Below, piece by piece: positions 1 through 9,393 of a DNA stretch of 64,000 nt. Position numbers and translations under genes: made by a program. Numbering within the stretch: the first letter of the stretch is position 1; every line of letters starts with the position of its first letter. The DNA is from an uncultured Christensenella sp. GTDB taxonomy: Bacteria > Bacillota > Clostridia > Christensenellales > Borkfalkiaceae. Location: the NCBI GenBank assembly GCA_910579525.1, contig CAJTUK010000007.1:43419-107418 (forward strand), read 5' to 3'. A model generated the notes under the pieces. The model was not told the origin of the DNA. It worked only from the letters and a program-made list of their open reading frames with translations, and made no database searches.

Positions 1-1
1 T

Positions 2-187
2 ATCAACAACGAGAGTTTGAAGACTTTCGCCTACTATATCACGACGTTTTCGTCGGCTTCGACTTCTTCTATAACGCAGGGCGTCACGGCGGCGAGCGCG
101 CTGATAATGTTCGTGCCCAACCTCGTTATATTCATAGTTATGCAGAGTAAGGTTATGGACACCATGGCTCACTCGGGTATCAAGTAA
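2..187 (+). CDS. Carbohydrate ABC transporter permease, C-terminal end (partial)
   Basis: An open frame enters from the left edge and stops at a TAA at 185-187, giving the last 61 residues of a protein. It contains a hydrophobic helix (roughly ALIMFVPNLVIFIVMQ) followed by QSKVMDTMAHSGIK. A last membrane helix with a short tail of the form QSKVMDTMAHSGIK is typical of MalG-type (COG0395) inner-membrane permeases of sugar ABC transporters. The next gene starts 24 bp downstream on the same strand, so this is the upstream part of the same operon. The solute-binding protein and first permease are probably to the left of the window (inference). Only the end is visible, so the substrate cannot be judged. 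Confidence 0.7.
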   Translation: MNNESLKTFAYYITTFSSASTSSITQGVTAASALIMFVPNLVIFIVMQSKVMDTMAHSGIK

Positions 188-210
188 AACGCGTTTACAC
201 GGAGCGGATT

Positions 211-2328
211 ATGAAAAAGAACGTAAAAAAATTAATCTTATCTTTGATAGCCGCGTTTCTTGCTCTGGCTTCGGCGGTGCTGTTTTTCTGTGATTTCAGT
301 TCGCAGCCCGCAATGGCGGCAGGCACGCCCGTTACGGATAATTCCTTTTCGGTACCCTACGAAACGTTGACTCTGGGACCCAACGGCGCGCTCGTGCCCA
401 CGCAGACCGCGTACGTGCCGTCGGGCAGAATATCGCTTTCGTCGAGTACTTACGGTGCGCTGTCGTCGCCCGAAGATATGATTATAGATAAGCAATCGAA
501 CCGCATATATATCGCGGATACGGGCAAAGGACGCGTGATTGCGACCGATATGCAGGGAGAAGTGACCGCAGTTATAGGCGACGGCGTCCTCAAACAGCCG
601 ACCGGGCTTGCCGTAGGCGGCGGAAACCTGTTTGTATGCGATAAGGAAAACAAACTCGTTTATATATACGACTGCGAGACGTTCGAGCTTGTAAACACGA
701 TAGATAGACCCGATAACCCGCTGGTTGGCGCGAATACGCCTTACGTTCCCGTAAAGATAACGGTTGACAGCCGCGGAAATATGTATATCGTTTCCGAAGG
801 TTGCGTGAGCGGACTCATGCAGATAAATGCGGAAGGCGAGTTTGTGGGATACGTAGGCGCGAACGAAACACCCGCTTCGTTTTTGTCGGTATTGCAAAAG
901 ATATTCTTTTCCGAAGAACAACAAAACGCGTTTTTACAGACGCCTAAAAGTCCGACCAACGTTGCCATAGACGACAGGGGATTAGTTTATACGATAACGA
1001 ACAACGCTTCGAGCGGGTCGGTTAAAAAACTTAACACGATGGGCAACGGCATAATGTCGCCCTCGATGAACTTCTCCGATACTACCGCCGCTTCGGTGGA
1101 CAGTTCGGAAAATATCTTTACGGTTCAGTCTAATATACGGGACGGCTCTTACGTTACCGTGTTCGACAGCGAAGGAAATCTTTTGTTCCGATTCGGAGGA
1201 GCCGACGGGTACGAGAGATTCGGTTCGCTCGCTAATCCCGTGGCGGTCGGTACGCCGGATGACGGCAGGGTTATGGTGCTCGATAAGAACTATTCTATGG
1301 TTATTATATACGAGCGCACCGACTTTGCGAATTTGGTTTTCGGCGCGGTGGATTACTATAAAGACGGGCTTTATCTCGAAGGCGAGGGAATGTGGAACGA
1401 AGTTCTGCGCTACAACAGCAACTTTATATTGGCATATAAGGCGCTTGCCCGCGCGAATATGAAGAGGAGCGATTACGGAACGGCGTTGAGTCAGTTCAAA
1501 TACGCGGAGGACAGAACGGGGTATTCGGAAGCTTTTTGGCAGATAAGAAACGAATGGCTCGAAAACAACCTGTTGTGGGTTATTATAGTAGCTCTGGTTA
1601 TAGTTGCCGCAGTAATAGTAATAAAGATTTTAAACAAGCGCAAACCCAAACTGTTCGTACCCATTAAAAAGGGAATCGCGAAGGTGGAGGACGCGCACGT
1701 TAAAAACGTTTATTTCTTTAAAGAATTCAAACATGCAAAGAGGTTTATGCGTTCCACGCAAGACGCCGTTTACGAGGTGAAATATCACGGAAAGGCGAGC
1801 GTGTGGACGGCGGCGATACTGTTTGTGTGGTTCGTGGTGTTGCAGATTCTGGGCGTGGTTACGAAGGGTTATCTGTTCAATTCGGCAACGGTTTACAATA
1901 CGAACGGCTGGAACATGGTTCTGGTGACGATAGGCGTGTTTATAGCGCTGGTGCTGTGCAACTACTTCGTAAGTACGGTTACGGACGGCGACGGAAAACT
2001 GTTGCACTGCTTTATATGCTTTATGTACGCGCTGTCGCCTTACCTCGTAATGGCGTTGCCCGTTTACCTTTTGAGCAACGTTTTAACGTTTAACGAATCG
2101 GTTATTTACACTTTCTGCGAGATAGTGATGTACGGTTGGAGCGGAATTTGCCTGTTCCGCGCGATAATGGAACTGCACGACTATTCGTTCGGCAAGACCG
2201 TTAAAAACATACTTCTTACCGTGTTCGCGTTTGCTATGGCGCTGCTGTTTATAATAGTTTTGCGCATGCTCTTCGCGCAGTTGTTCGGCTATACGGGTTC
2301 GATATTAGGGGAGGTGTTCGGCAGATGA
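211..2328 (+). CDS. NHL-repeat beta-propeller protein with C-terminal Yip1-type membrane domain
   Basis: A 705-residue membrane protein. Residues 1-37 are a signal peptide or signal anchor. Residues ~85-390 carry NHL-like repeats (PEDMIIDKQSNRIYIADTG, then PTGLAVGGGNLFVCD), so an extracytoplasmic beta-propeller is expected. A short TPR-like stretch follows (YNSNFILAYKALARANMK). A membrane helix lies near 455-475, and then comes a multi-helix domain (~530-700) resembling the Yip1 family. The ATG overlaps nothing upstream, and its 3' end overlaps the next start by 4 bp, so the two are translationally coupled. NHL/Yip1 proteins of this kind occur beside sugar ABC permeases and DUF5696 proteins in other Firmicutes (from memory of the families). 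The role is unknown; a substrate-binding or assembly factor for the flanking transporter is an inference. Confidence 0.7.
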   Translation: MKKNVKKLILSLIAAFLALASAVLFFCDFSSQPAMAAGTPVTDNSFSVPYETLTLGPNGALVPTQTAYVPSGRISLSSSTYGALSSPEDMIIDKQSNRIYIADTGKGRVIATDMQGEVTAVIGDGVLKQPTGLAVGGGNLFVCDKENKLVYIYDCETFELVNTIDRPDNPLVGANTPYVPVKITVDSRGNMYIVSEGCVSGLMQINAEGEFVGYVGANETPASFLSVLQKIFFSEEQQNAFLQTPKSPTNVAIDDRGLVYTITNNASSGSVKKLNTMGNGIMSPSMNFSDTTAASVDSSENIFTVQSNIRDGSYVTVFDSEGNLLFRFGGADGYERFGSLANPVAVGTPDDGRVMVLDKNYSMVIIYERTDFANLVFGAVDYYKDGLYLEGEGMWNEVLRYNSNFILAYKALARANMKRSDYGTALSQFKYAEDRTGYSEAFWQIRNEWLENNLLWVIIVALVIVAAVIVIKILNKRKPKLFVPIKKGIAKVEDAHVKNVYFFKEFKHAKRFMRSTQDAVYEVKYHGKASVWTAAILFVWFVVLQILGVVTKGYLFNSATVYNTNGWNMVLVTIGVFIALVLCNYFVSTVTDGDGKLLHCFICFMYALSPYLVMALPVYLLSNVLTFNESVIYTFCEIVMYGWSGICLFRAIMELHDYSFGKTVKNILLTVFAFAMALLFIIVLRMLFAQLFGYTGSILGEVFGR

Positions 2329-4475
2329 TAGGCGGTAAAATAAAAATAGCCGTTGCGGCCGTGCTTGCGGGCACGCTGATAACGGGAAACGCCGTGCTTG
2401 CGACAACGCTTCCGCTTGACGGCGGTGAGGGCGGCGAAGGAACCGGAAGCGGCGTTTATACGCTGGAAACGGGCGGCTCGACGCTCAACGTCGACACCGA
2501 AACGCTCAACCTCACGGTTACGAGAGGGAACAGAACGTGGTATTCGGGCAAAAGATATTCCGAAAACGACGGCTTGAACAACCTTTGGGCGAGCAAGCTG
2601 ACGGACGGCGTGACGGTAGGATACAGAAGAATGAACACGCTGAACGCATACGAACGTTCGTTGAGTTCGCTCAATCCAAAAATAAACTTTACCGAGAGGG
2701 CTGACGGGTTTGACGCGAGAATAAACTGCCGCACGATATCGGTAGTGTTTACGATGCAGGTGCGCCTCAACGCAAACAAACTCACGGTTAAAGTGCCGTT
2801 CGACTCTATAACGGAGAACAACTCCGAAGATTACAAACTGGAATATTTGTTGATTTATCCGTTTTTCGACAGCAGTTATTCGCAGACGGAGGGCGGCATA
2901 CTCGTGCCGGACGGCAGCGGCGCGGTTATGGACCTGTCGGTTAAAACCGTGGCTAAACAGCCGTATTCGGCAAGGGTGTACGGCAACGATTACGGAATTT
3001 CGTTCCCGCAGGTTACGGTAAACGCGCCCGAAACGGCGACGATGCCCGTGTTTGCGACAATGTACCCCGACGGCGGCACGATGTTCACGGCGGACAGCGG
3101 GGCGGAGTACTGCTCTATAAACGCCTCGGTCAGTTCTATAACGACAAATTACAATTTTGCTAATTTTAACTGGATTTACCGCGAACCTTACGTTAAATAT
3201 TACGAAAGTTCGGGGACTGACGGTAAGAGTTACGTAACGTTTCAGGAAGATATGAACAAGTTCGACCTTGTTCAGACTATGACTCTTATCGAGGGCGAAT
3301 GCGGGGTTTCGGAAATTGCCGAAGAATACCGCAAGACGGTGGATTTTAAAGGCGTTTCGCAAACGGGCGCCGCGGGATTGAGATTGCAGTTCCTTATGGC
3401 CGAAAACAAGAAGGGAATGTTCGGCAACGAAGTGGTAACGATGACCGGCTCTTCCTATATAGAGAGCGTAGCCGAGGAAGCGGGCGCTTACTGCGATAAC
3501 CTTTCGGTTTCGGTTCTGGGCTATACCAAGGGCGGGCTGAATAACTCTTATCCCAATCATTTCCCCATAGACCGAGGTTCGGGCGGCGACCGCGGATACA
3601 GGAGCCTTTCTGAAAAGCTATCTTCGGCGGGGATAAAGTTCTCTTTTACGACCGACTTTATAAAGGCTTATATGGGCGCGGGAGTGGACGAAAGGAGCCT
3701 TGCGCTCAACATATCCAACCAGTTCACCGTGCTTGACGATAACCGTTCGGGATCTACGGCGAAGTTCCGCCTCGTAAACCCCGACGACGCCGCGGAGAGA
3801 ATAAAAAACGATATGAATACGGTTAAGAACTTTAACGCGGGCGCGGATTACGCTTCGATAGGTTCGCTGCTGTATTCGGGATACAAAAACAGGGATTACG
3901 ATCGCGCTTACGCCGCGGATAAGTTCCGCGAAGCGGTGGCTTCGGCGGGAACGACCGCCAACATAGTTAAACCGAACGCGTATATGTGGAGCGTTTGCGA
4001 CTCTTATCTGGACGCGCCGATAGCTTCGAGCGGGTTTATGATAGAGACGGAAAGCGTGCCGTTTTTGCAGATGGTGGTTTCCGGAAAGATGCCGCTTTAC
4101 AGTTCGGCGGTTAACCTCAATTATACGGGCGACGACCTGATTTTGAGATTGACGGACTATAACGTTTATCCTACTTTCCTGCTTACGGAAAAGGACGCTA
4201 CGGAGCTTTACGGCACGAACAGTTCGGGGGTTTTCACCTCGTCGTACAGCATATGGAAAGATACGGTAAAAGAGGTATACTCCCGCGTGAACGGCGTTCT
4301 TTCGCAGGTTGCGGGGAGCGCGATGGTTAAGAGATACGAGGCGGCGGACGGGGTGTTCGTAACTGAGTACTCAAACGGCAAAAAGGTAGTTGTAAACTAC
4401 GGCGGTTCCGGTTTCGAATCGGACGGTATGAAGGTTGCCGCAAAATCGGCGGCGGCGTTCGATATTACCCGATAA
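2325..4475 (+). CDS. Secreted DUF5696-like protein
   Basis: A 716-residue exported protein. It begins with a hydrophobic signal sequence (residues ~5-26) and then a Gly-rich linker. The body is predicted soluble. A middle segment with YLLIYPFF followed by GGILVPDGSGAVM resembles the conserved core of DUF5696, a family of unknown function next to sugar ABC transporters (recognised by eye, not searched). The second half (TTANIVKPNAYMWSVCDSY, then FLQMVVSGKMPLYS) could be a TIM-barrel-like region, which would fit a cryptic glycosidase, but no catalytic residues can be assigned. The start overlaps the upstream stop by 4 bp and the next permease begins 18 bp downstream, so it belongs to the same operon. 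There is no lipobox, so the mature protein is free or held by its signal helix. Confidence 0.6.
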   Translation: MIGGKIKIAVAAVLAGTLITGNAVLATTLPLDGGEGGEGTGSGVYTLETGGSTLNVDTETLNLTVTRGNRTWYSGKRYSENDGLNNLWASKLTDGVTVGYRRMNTLNAYERSLSSLNPKINFTERADGFDARINCRTISVVFTMQVRLNANKLTVKVPFDSITENNSEDYKLEYLLIYPFFDSSYSQTEGGILVPDGSGAVMDLSVKTVAKQPYSARVYGNDYGISFPQVTVNAPETATMPVFATMYPDGGTMFTADSGAEYCSINASVSSITTNYNFANFNWIYREPYVKYYESSGTDGKSYVTFQEDMNKFDLVQTMTLIEGECGVSEIAEEYRKTVDFKGVSQTGAAGLRLQFLMAENKKGMFGNEVVTMTGSSYIESVAEEAGAYCDNLSVSVLGYTKGGLNNSYPNHFPIDRGSGGDRGYRSLSEKLSSAGIKFSFTTDFIKAYMGAGVDERSLALNISNQFTVLDDNRSGSTAKFRLVNPDDAAERIKNDMNTVKNFNAGADYASIGSLLYSGYKNRDYDRAYAADKFREAVASAGTTANIVKPNAYMWSVCDSYLDAPIASSGFMIETESVPFLQMVVSGKMPLYSSAVNLNYTGDDLILRLTDYNVYPTFLLTEKDATELYGTNSSGVFTSSYSIWKDTVKEVYSRVNGVLSQVAGSAMVKRYEAADGVFVTEYSNGKKVVVNYGGSGFESDGMKVAAKSAAAFDITR

Positions 4476-4493
4476 CGGGGTTTTACTGAAAAT

Positions 4494-5519
4494 ATGAAAA
4501 AAGACATAGAAAAAGAAAACTTAACCGTTTTGACCGACGGACCCGCTGCGGCGGAAGCCGCGACCGCGGAATGTGCGCTTGCGCCCGAGGGAAGTGCGGA
4601 AAACAAGCCCAAAGACAAGAAGGACGGAAAGGCTTACAGATTTTTCCATTCCGAAATGTTTGCGGGATATCTTTTCCTGCTGCCGTGGCTGATTGGCTTT
4701 TGCGCGTTCGTTGCGTACCCCATTATACAGACGCTGATTTTCAGTTTCGGTGACGTGGAGATACGCCCCGGTGAAATAAACACTACGTTTATAGGGTTTG
4801 ACAACTACGCCAAAGCACTGTTGAAGGACAGTAATTTTACGAAGGCGTTGGGCGACTACGCTACGGAAATTATACTTTACGTTCCCGTTATTACGGTGAT
4901 TTCGCTGATACTTGCAATGCTTTTGAACAGCAAGCTCAAGGGCACGGGGTTTTTCAGAACGGTTTTCTTTTTCCCCGTAATAATAACGAGCGGACCGGTT
5001 ATAAAGATGTTCATTGACCAAGGGGTTGCGTCTTTCCCGGGAATCGAAGACCTTATAGATTTTAAGCAACTTGCCGAAACTCTTCCGCAATTTTTGGTGG
5101 ACGCGCTGCAATTCCTCACTTCCGAATTCATTATGATTTTATGGTTTTCGGGAATTCAGATTCTCGTGTTTATGACGGGATTGCAGAAGATGGACAAAAG
5201 TATGTACGAGGCGGCGAAGATAGACGGCGCAACCAAGTGGGAAATGTTCTGGAAGATAACCCTTCCCGCGCTTAACCCCACGATAGTTTTGAACGTTGTG
5301 TTCACGGTGGTTATGCAGTCTATATTCTCGCTCAACCCCATAATAACGAAGATACAGACGGATATGAACGCGACGGACGGCTCCGGCGGATACGGATACG
5401 CTTCCGCAATGGCGTGGATTTACTTTATTGTGATGCTTCTTATTCTGGGGCTTGCGGTGCTTATATTCAAGAAACACGAAAAGAGGGAAATACGGGTAAG
5501 GAGGTTGAAACGGGCATGA
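4494..5519 (+). CDS. Sugar ABC transporter permease (MalF-type)
   Basis: A 341-residue inner-membrane permease of the carbohydrate uptake-1 family. After a ~55-residue charged cytoplasmic tail there are six predicted membrane helices, the first at FAGYLFLLPWLIGFCAFVAY. The cytoplasmic EAA loop that contacts the ATPase is clear (YEAAKIDGATKWEMFWKITL, about residues 238-257). It is the partner of the following MalG-type permease, with which it overlaps by 4 bp (ATGA). The ATPase at 9394-10521 in the same operon should drive it. The N-terminal tail, rich in Ala and Glu, is longer than usual. Confidence 0.9.
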   Translation: MKKDIEKENLTVLTDGPAAAEAATAECALAPEGSAENKPKDKKDGKAYRFFHSEMFAGYLFLLPWLIGFCAFVAYPIIQTLIFSFGDVEIRPGEINTTFIGFDNYAKALLKDSNFTKALGDYATEIILYVPVITVISLILAMLLNSKLKGTGFFRTVFFFPVIITSGPVIKMFIDQGVASFPGIEDLIDFKQLAETLPQFLVDALQFLTSEFIMILWFSGIQILVFMTGLQKMDKSMYEAAKIDGATKWEMFWKITLPALNPTIVLNVVFTVVMQSIFSLNPIITKIQTDMNATDGSGGYGYASAMAWIYFIVMLLILGLAVLIFKKHEKREIRVRRLKRA

Positions 5520-6853
5520 AGAAGAAAAAGAATTCCGAAAACGCCGTATTGACCGACGCGCCCGAAGAGCTGATTGAGGAAACTCCGTTGAATAGTCATC
5601 CCGTTGAAGAGGTTGAAAACGCCGAAGCGGAGATTGCGGCGGCGGACGCGGCGGAAGCGAAAAAGAGCAACCCCGTTGCGGAGTTTTTCAAAAAGGTATG
5701 GGGAGGAATTGCCGCTTGCGCCGTATGGATATGGACGCATATAAGCGATTGGTTTAACGAGAAAATAATAAGAAAGTTCAAGGGCGACGAAGAGCACCGT
5801 TCTTTCGTGCAGTGGTTAAAGGATATAGGGCAGTGGTTTAAAAAGTTCCCCTCGCGCTTCGTTGCGTTTTTTAAGGGGTTGCCCGCGTTTTTCAAAACTT
5901 TGCCGTCGCGCACGGTCGCGTGGTTTAAATCGCTGACCAAAGAGGGAGTGAAGGCGTTTTTCCTCGGCACGGGCGAAAAGAAGGGCTTTGTGCAGTGCGC
6001 GGTGAGCTATACGCTGCTGATACTGTTCGGCTTTGTGTATCTTTATCCCGTTTTATATATGTTGGGATATTCGCTGATGAGTCCATCGGACGTAACCAAC
6101 CCGATGGTGAACTATTTGCCTACGGCGGCTTATTTTCAGAACTATACCGAGGCTTCGCAGGTGCTCAATTTCTGGAGCACGCTGTTTGAGACGATTTACG
6201 TTTCTTTATTGCCGGCGATATTCCAGACGGTGAGCTGTTGCCTTGCGGCGTACGGGCTGGCGAGGTTCAACTTCCCCGGTAAAAAGGTGGTTTTCGCGCT
6301 CATAATTATAACGTTTATAGTTCCCACGCAGCTGACGATGATGCCGCAGGTGCTCATATATTCGAATATGGGAATTATAGACTCCGTGCTCACGTTCATT
6401 TTACCCGCGGCGCTCGGGCAGGGTATAAAGTCGGCGGTGTTCATTTTGATTTTTTATCAGTTTTTCCGCGGTATACCCGAATCCGTGGTGGAGGCGGCGA
6501 AGATAGACGGGGCGAACTCCTTCCAGATTTTTATCAGGCTGGGACTCGCCGCGGCGAAACCGGCGATATTGCTCTCGTTGCTTTTATCGGTGGTATGGTA
6601 CTACAACGAGACGGTTTTAACCTCGATTTACCTCGGCGGTTCGGTTACGACCCTTCCGCTCGAGCTCGAAAAGTTCGAAGCTACGTATAAGGCGTTGTTC
6701 GGCGATACGGGCGGCGCGACGGGCAAGACCGTAAACGAAGCTATTTATATGGCGGGCACGCTGTTGAGTATTTTGCCTTTGCTGATTTTCTATTTCTTCA
6801 CGCAGAAGCACTTCACCGAAGGCATAGACAAGGCGGGCATAACGGGAGAGTAA
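5516..6853 (+). CDS. Sugar ABC transporter permease (MalG-type) with long amphipathic N-terminal extension
   Basis: A 445-residue permease. The ATG at 5516 is preferred because it follows an AAGGAGG site near 5498 and overlaps the upstream stop as ATGA; a longer frame from 5414 runs inside the upstream gene. The last ~280 residues are an ordinary MalG permease with six helices and an EAA loop (VEAAKIDGANSFQIFIRL). The first ~155 residues are unusual: an acidic stretch, then a Trp/Phe/Lys-rich run of short amphipathic segments with a repeated pattern (WFKKFPSRFVAFFKGLP, FFKTLPSRTVAWFKSL). MalG proteins are normally near 280 residues, so this is a real extension. It may lie along the membrane or dock another protein (inference). 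Confidence 0.88.
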   Translation: MKKKKNSENAVLTDAPEELIEETPLNSHPVEEVENAEAEIAAADAAEAKKSNPVAEFFKKVWGGIAACAVWIWTHISDWFNEKIIRKFKGDEEHRSFVQWLKDIGQWFKKFPSRFVAFFKGLPAFFKTLPSRTVAWFKSLTKEGVKAFFLGTGEKKGFVQCAVSYTLLILFGFVYLYPVLYMLGYSLMSPSDVTNPMVNYLPTAAYFQNYTEASQVLNFWSTLFETIYVSLLPAIFQTVSCCLAAYGLARFNFPGKKVVFALIIITFIVPTQLTMMPQVLIYSNMGIIDSVLTFILPAALGQGIKSAVFILIFYQFFRGIPESVVEAAKIDGANSFQIFIRLGLAAAKPAILLSLLLSVVWYYNETVLTSIYLGGSVTTLPLELEKFEATYKALFGDTGGATGKTVNEAIYMAGTLLSILPLLIFYFFTQKHFTEGIDKAGITGE

Positions 6854-6856
6854 GTT

Positions 6857-8191
6857 TTGAAAAAGATTTTTTCGGCGATAATAGCCGCAGTTATGGCGGC
6901 GACCTGCCTTTGCTTTGCGGCGGGTTGCAATAAGGACCTTTACGAAGCTCATAAAACGAGCATAGAAGAGGAAATGGAGGGAAGTTTTGAGTTTTTTTGG
7001 GAGCAGACTTCCGTAAGAGAGGAGGTAGCCGAGGGGTGTTTGCCCACTTACGGACTGATAGCCGACCGCTACCCCAACACGTCGCAACACGCTTCAACCG
7101 CTTCGGTGGGGTTCGGGCTCGCGGCTTACGCGATAGGCGCGGAAGAGGGCTGGGTCACGAAGGAAGAAGCGGAAACGCGCTCCGAAAAGACTCTGCAAAC
7201 GATGCTTGCGTTGCAGGCCGACCCCGACGTCGCGCACGAGGGGTTTTTGGCTCACTTCATCAATATGCAAACCGGCAAGAGAGTTTCAAACGTTGAAATT
7301 TCTTCGATAGACACCGCGATACTGCTTTGCGGCGCCATATGCGCGGGGGAATACTTCGGCGGAGAAGTGAAGCGGCTTGCAAACGAGTTTTACGGCAACG
7401 TGAACTGGAAAGCGATAGAACGCAAGAGGGGGAGCAAAACCTATCTTACGATGGGCTTTAACGGCAACACCCATGCGCTGTTGGGTGATTGGGACTGGTA
7501 CGCCGAACAGCTCATGATGTACGTTCTCGGCGCGGGAAGTCCCAACGAGGAGCACCGCATAGGCGACGAAACGTATTACGATTTTGCGAGAAACGAGGGC
7601 GAATACGGCGGGCACCGCTTTATTTACAGCTGGTTCGGAAGTATATTCACATATCAGTTCTCTCACGCGTTTATAAACTTCAAGGGTTATACCGATAAAA
7701 ACGGCACGGACTGGTTCGAGAATTCCGTTCAGGCTTCTAAAGCGGCTTATGAATATTGCCGCGACAGAAAGGATGTACAGACCTTTGCAAAGGGCGGCTG
7801 GGGACTTACGGCGTGCGACACGCCCGACGGTTACAGCGGACATCTGGGAGCTTCGCCCCGCGGTTGGAACTCTTCCGAAAACCTGAACTATTCGAAAATA
7901 GAGGGAACTATTGCTCCCTGCGGAGCGCTCGGCTCGGTGGTGTTTACTCCCGAAGAGAGCCTTAACGCTCTGGAACATTACAGGTCTCAAAGGTTGCTTA
8001 ACGGCAAATACGGGCTGACGGACGCTTATAACATAGACCGCGGCTGGGTTGCCACAGACAGCATAGGCATAGACAAGGGAATTACCCTTTTGATGCTTGC
8101 AAACTATAAAAACGGCTGCGTATGGAACGCGGTTATGGAAAACGAAAATATCTTGCTCGGAATGGAAAACCTCGGTTTTACCGCCGCGTAG
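6857..8191 (+). CDS. GH144/glucoamylase-like (PF10091-type) lipoprotein hydrolase
   Basis: A 444-residue exported enzyme. It starts at a TTG seven bases after GGAGAG, 3 bp behind the permease stop. A signal peptide ends in a lipobox (FAAGC, Cys near residue 24), so it should be anchored outside the membrane. The body is an (alpha/alpha)6-barrel type protein: TASVGFGLAAYAIGAEEGW, SIDTAILLCGAICAGEYFGG, WFGSIFTYQFSHAF, GGWGLTACDTPDGY, CGALGSVVFTPEESLNAL and YGLTDAYN all match the pattern of the 'putative glucoamylase' family that includes GH144 endo-beta-1,2-glucanases. The exact substrate is inferred. A related cytoplasmic paralogue follows directly. It would release oligosaccharides for the neighbouring transporter. 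Confidence 0.8.
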   Translation: MKKIFSAIIAAVMAATCLCFAAGCNKDLYEAHKTSIEEEMEGSFEFFWEQTSVREEVAEGCLPTYGLIADRYPNTSQHASTASVGFGLAAYAIGAEEGWVTKEEAETRSEKTLQTMLALQADPDVAHEGFLAHFINMQTGKRVSNVEISSIDTAILLCGAICAGEYFGGEVKRLANEFYGNVNWKAIERKRGSKTYLTMGFNGNTHALLGDWDWYAEQLMMYVLGAGSPNEEHRIGDETYYDFARNEGEYGGHRFIYSWFGSIFTYQFSHAFINFKGYTDKNGTDWFENSVQASKAAYEYCRDRKDVQTFAKGGWGLTACDTPDGYSGHLGASPRGWNSSENLNYSKIEGTIAPCGALGSVVFTPEESLNALEHYRSQRLLNGKYGLTDAYNIDRGWVATDSIGIDKGITLLMLANYKNGCVWNAVMENENILLGMENLGFTAA

Positions 8192-8202
8192 AGAGGTAAT
8201 GC

Positions 8203-9390
8203 GTGGACGTGAATTTAATTGAGCGCGAAAGAAGACTTTGCTTTGAATATTTTTACGATAACTTCGACAGAGCGCCCGAAACGTTCGGACTGACTCACGA
8301 TATGCACCCCACGAAGCACGACGACTGCTCGGTGGCGGCAAGCGGGTTTATGCTTGCGGCTATGGCGGTGGGCGTCGACTTCGGTTATATAACCCGCGAA
8401 GAGGGCGAGGAGATTTGTATAAAGACGCTGGAAACGCACGCGAAGCTCAAAACCAAAAAGGGATTTTATTATCACTTTTACAATATGAGCGACGGCAAGC
8501 GTGCAAGGCGGTGCGAGCTATCGATTATAGATACGGCTTTGCTTGTGGCGGGAGCGCTCACGGCGGGCGCGTGCTTCGGCGGCAAAACGCTGGAACTTGC
8601 CCGGGCGATTTACCTGCGTTGCGATTGGGAATACTTTTATTGCAAGGAAAAAAAGTATTTTTATATGGCGGAATTCGACAACGGATTCAGCGGATATTGG
8701 GACGTTTACGCCGAACAGTTGATAATGTACTTTCTCGCGGCGGGGTCTCCGCTCGGAAAAAACATAGCCTTGGAGGCTTACGAGTCTTTTCAGCGGCTTA
8801 AAGGGAGTTACGGCGGTTACGAGTTTTATTACGGCTGGTTCGGGAGCATATTCACTCACCAGTTCTCGCACGCGTTTCTCGACCTCGAAGGCAAGAAAGA
8901 CGCGTTCGGAACGGACTGGTTTGAAAATTCTAAAAAAGCCACGCTCGCAAACAGAGCTTTTTGCATTGACGAGTCGGATAAACACAAGGGTTACGGCAAA
9001 AACGCCTGGGGGCTGACTTCGTGCCTTACAAAAGATGGCTACAAGGGGCATATAGGTGCGCCGCCGAGCGGAAACGGCAATACGGAAAACGTTTCGGACG
9101 GAACCGTTCCTCCGTGCGGGGCGCTGGGGTCTTTACCGTTTACTCCCAAGGAGAGCATTGCGGCTTTGGAGTATTATTATTCGAAGCCTGAAATTATCGG
9201 CAGATACGGCTTGACCGACGCTTATAACGAAGATATAGGCTGGTATAGTCGCAGTTATATAAGCATCGATAAGGGAATAACCCTTCTGATGCTGGCAAAC
9301 TATGAAAAACGGACGGTGTGGCGTTATTTCTGCTCGCTGCCGGAGATACAAAACGCTTTTAAAACGCTTGAATTCATAAAGGAGAATTAA
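8203..9390 (+). CDS. GH144/glucoamylase-like (PF10091-type) hydrolase, cytoplasmic paralogue
   Basis: A 395-residue enzyme starting at GTG 8203 behind a GAGAGGT site; an ATG at 8199 is out of frame and stops at once. There is no signal peptide, so it should work in the cytoplasm. It shares motifs in order with the preceding lipoprotein: SVAASGFMLAAMAVGVDFGY, CELSIIDTALLVAGALTAGA, WFGSIFTHQFSHAFLDLEG, AWGLTSCLTKDGYKGH, PCGALGSLPFTPKESIAAL, YGLTDAYNEDIGWYSR and IDKGITLLMLANYEK. The pair implies hydrolysis on both sides of the membrane: the exported copy cuts polymer, the transporter imports fragments, and this copy continues inside (inference). The next gene begins 3 bp downstream. Confidence 0.8.
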   Translation: MDVNLIERERRLCFEYFYDNFDRAPETFGLTHDMHPTKHDDCSVAASGFMLAAMAVGVDFGYITREEGEEICIKTLETHAKLKTKKGFYYHFYNMSDGKRARRCELSIIDTALLVAGALTAGACFGGKTLELARAIYLRCDWEYFYCKEKKYFYMAEFDNGFSGYWDVYAEQLIMYFLAAGSPLGKNIALEAYESFQRLKGSYGGYEFYYGWFGSIFTHQFSHAFLDLEGKKDAFGTDWFENSKKATLANRAFCIDESDKHKGYGKNAWGLTSCLTKDGYKGHIGAPPSGNGNTENVSDGTVPPCGALGSLPFTPKESIAALEYYYSKPEIIGRYGLTDAYNEDIGWYSRSYISIDKGITLLMLANYEKRTVWRYFCSLPEIQNAFKTLEFIKEN

Positions 9391-9393
9391 CAA

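Noticed and set aside
2289..3560. A 423-codon frame on the minus strand, opposite the DUF5696-like gene
   Set aside because: It lies wholly opposite a well-supported gene with a ribosome-coupled start, has no ribosome site, and its protein is Arg/Val/His-rich as expected for the antisense of GC-biased codons. Similar long antisense frames elsewhere (7286-8341, 21421-22542, 22681-23580) were rejected for the same reason.
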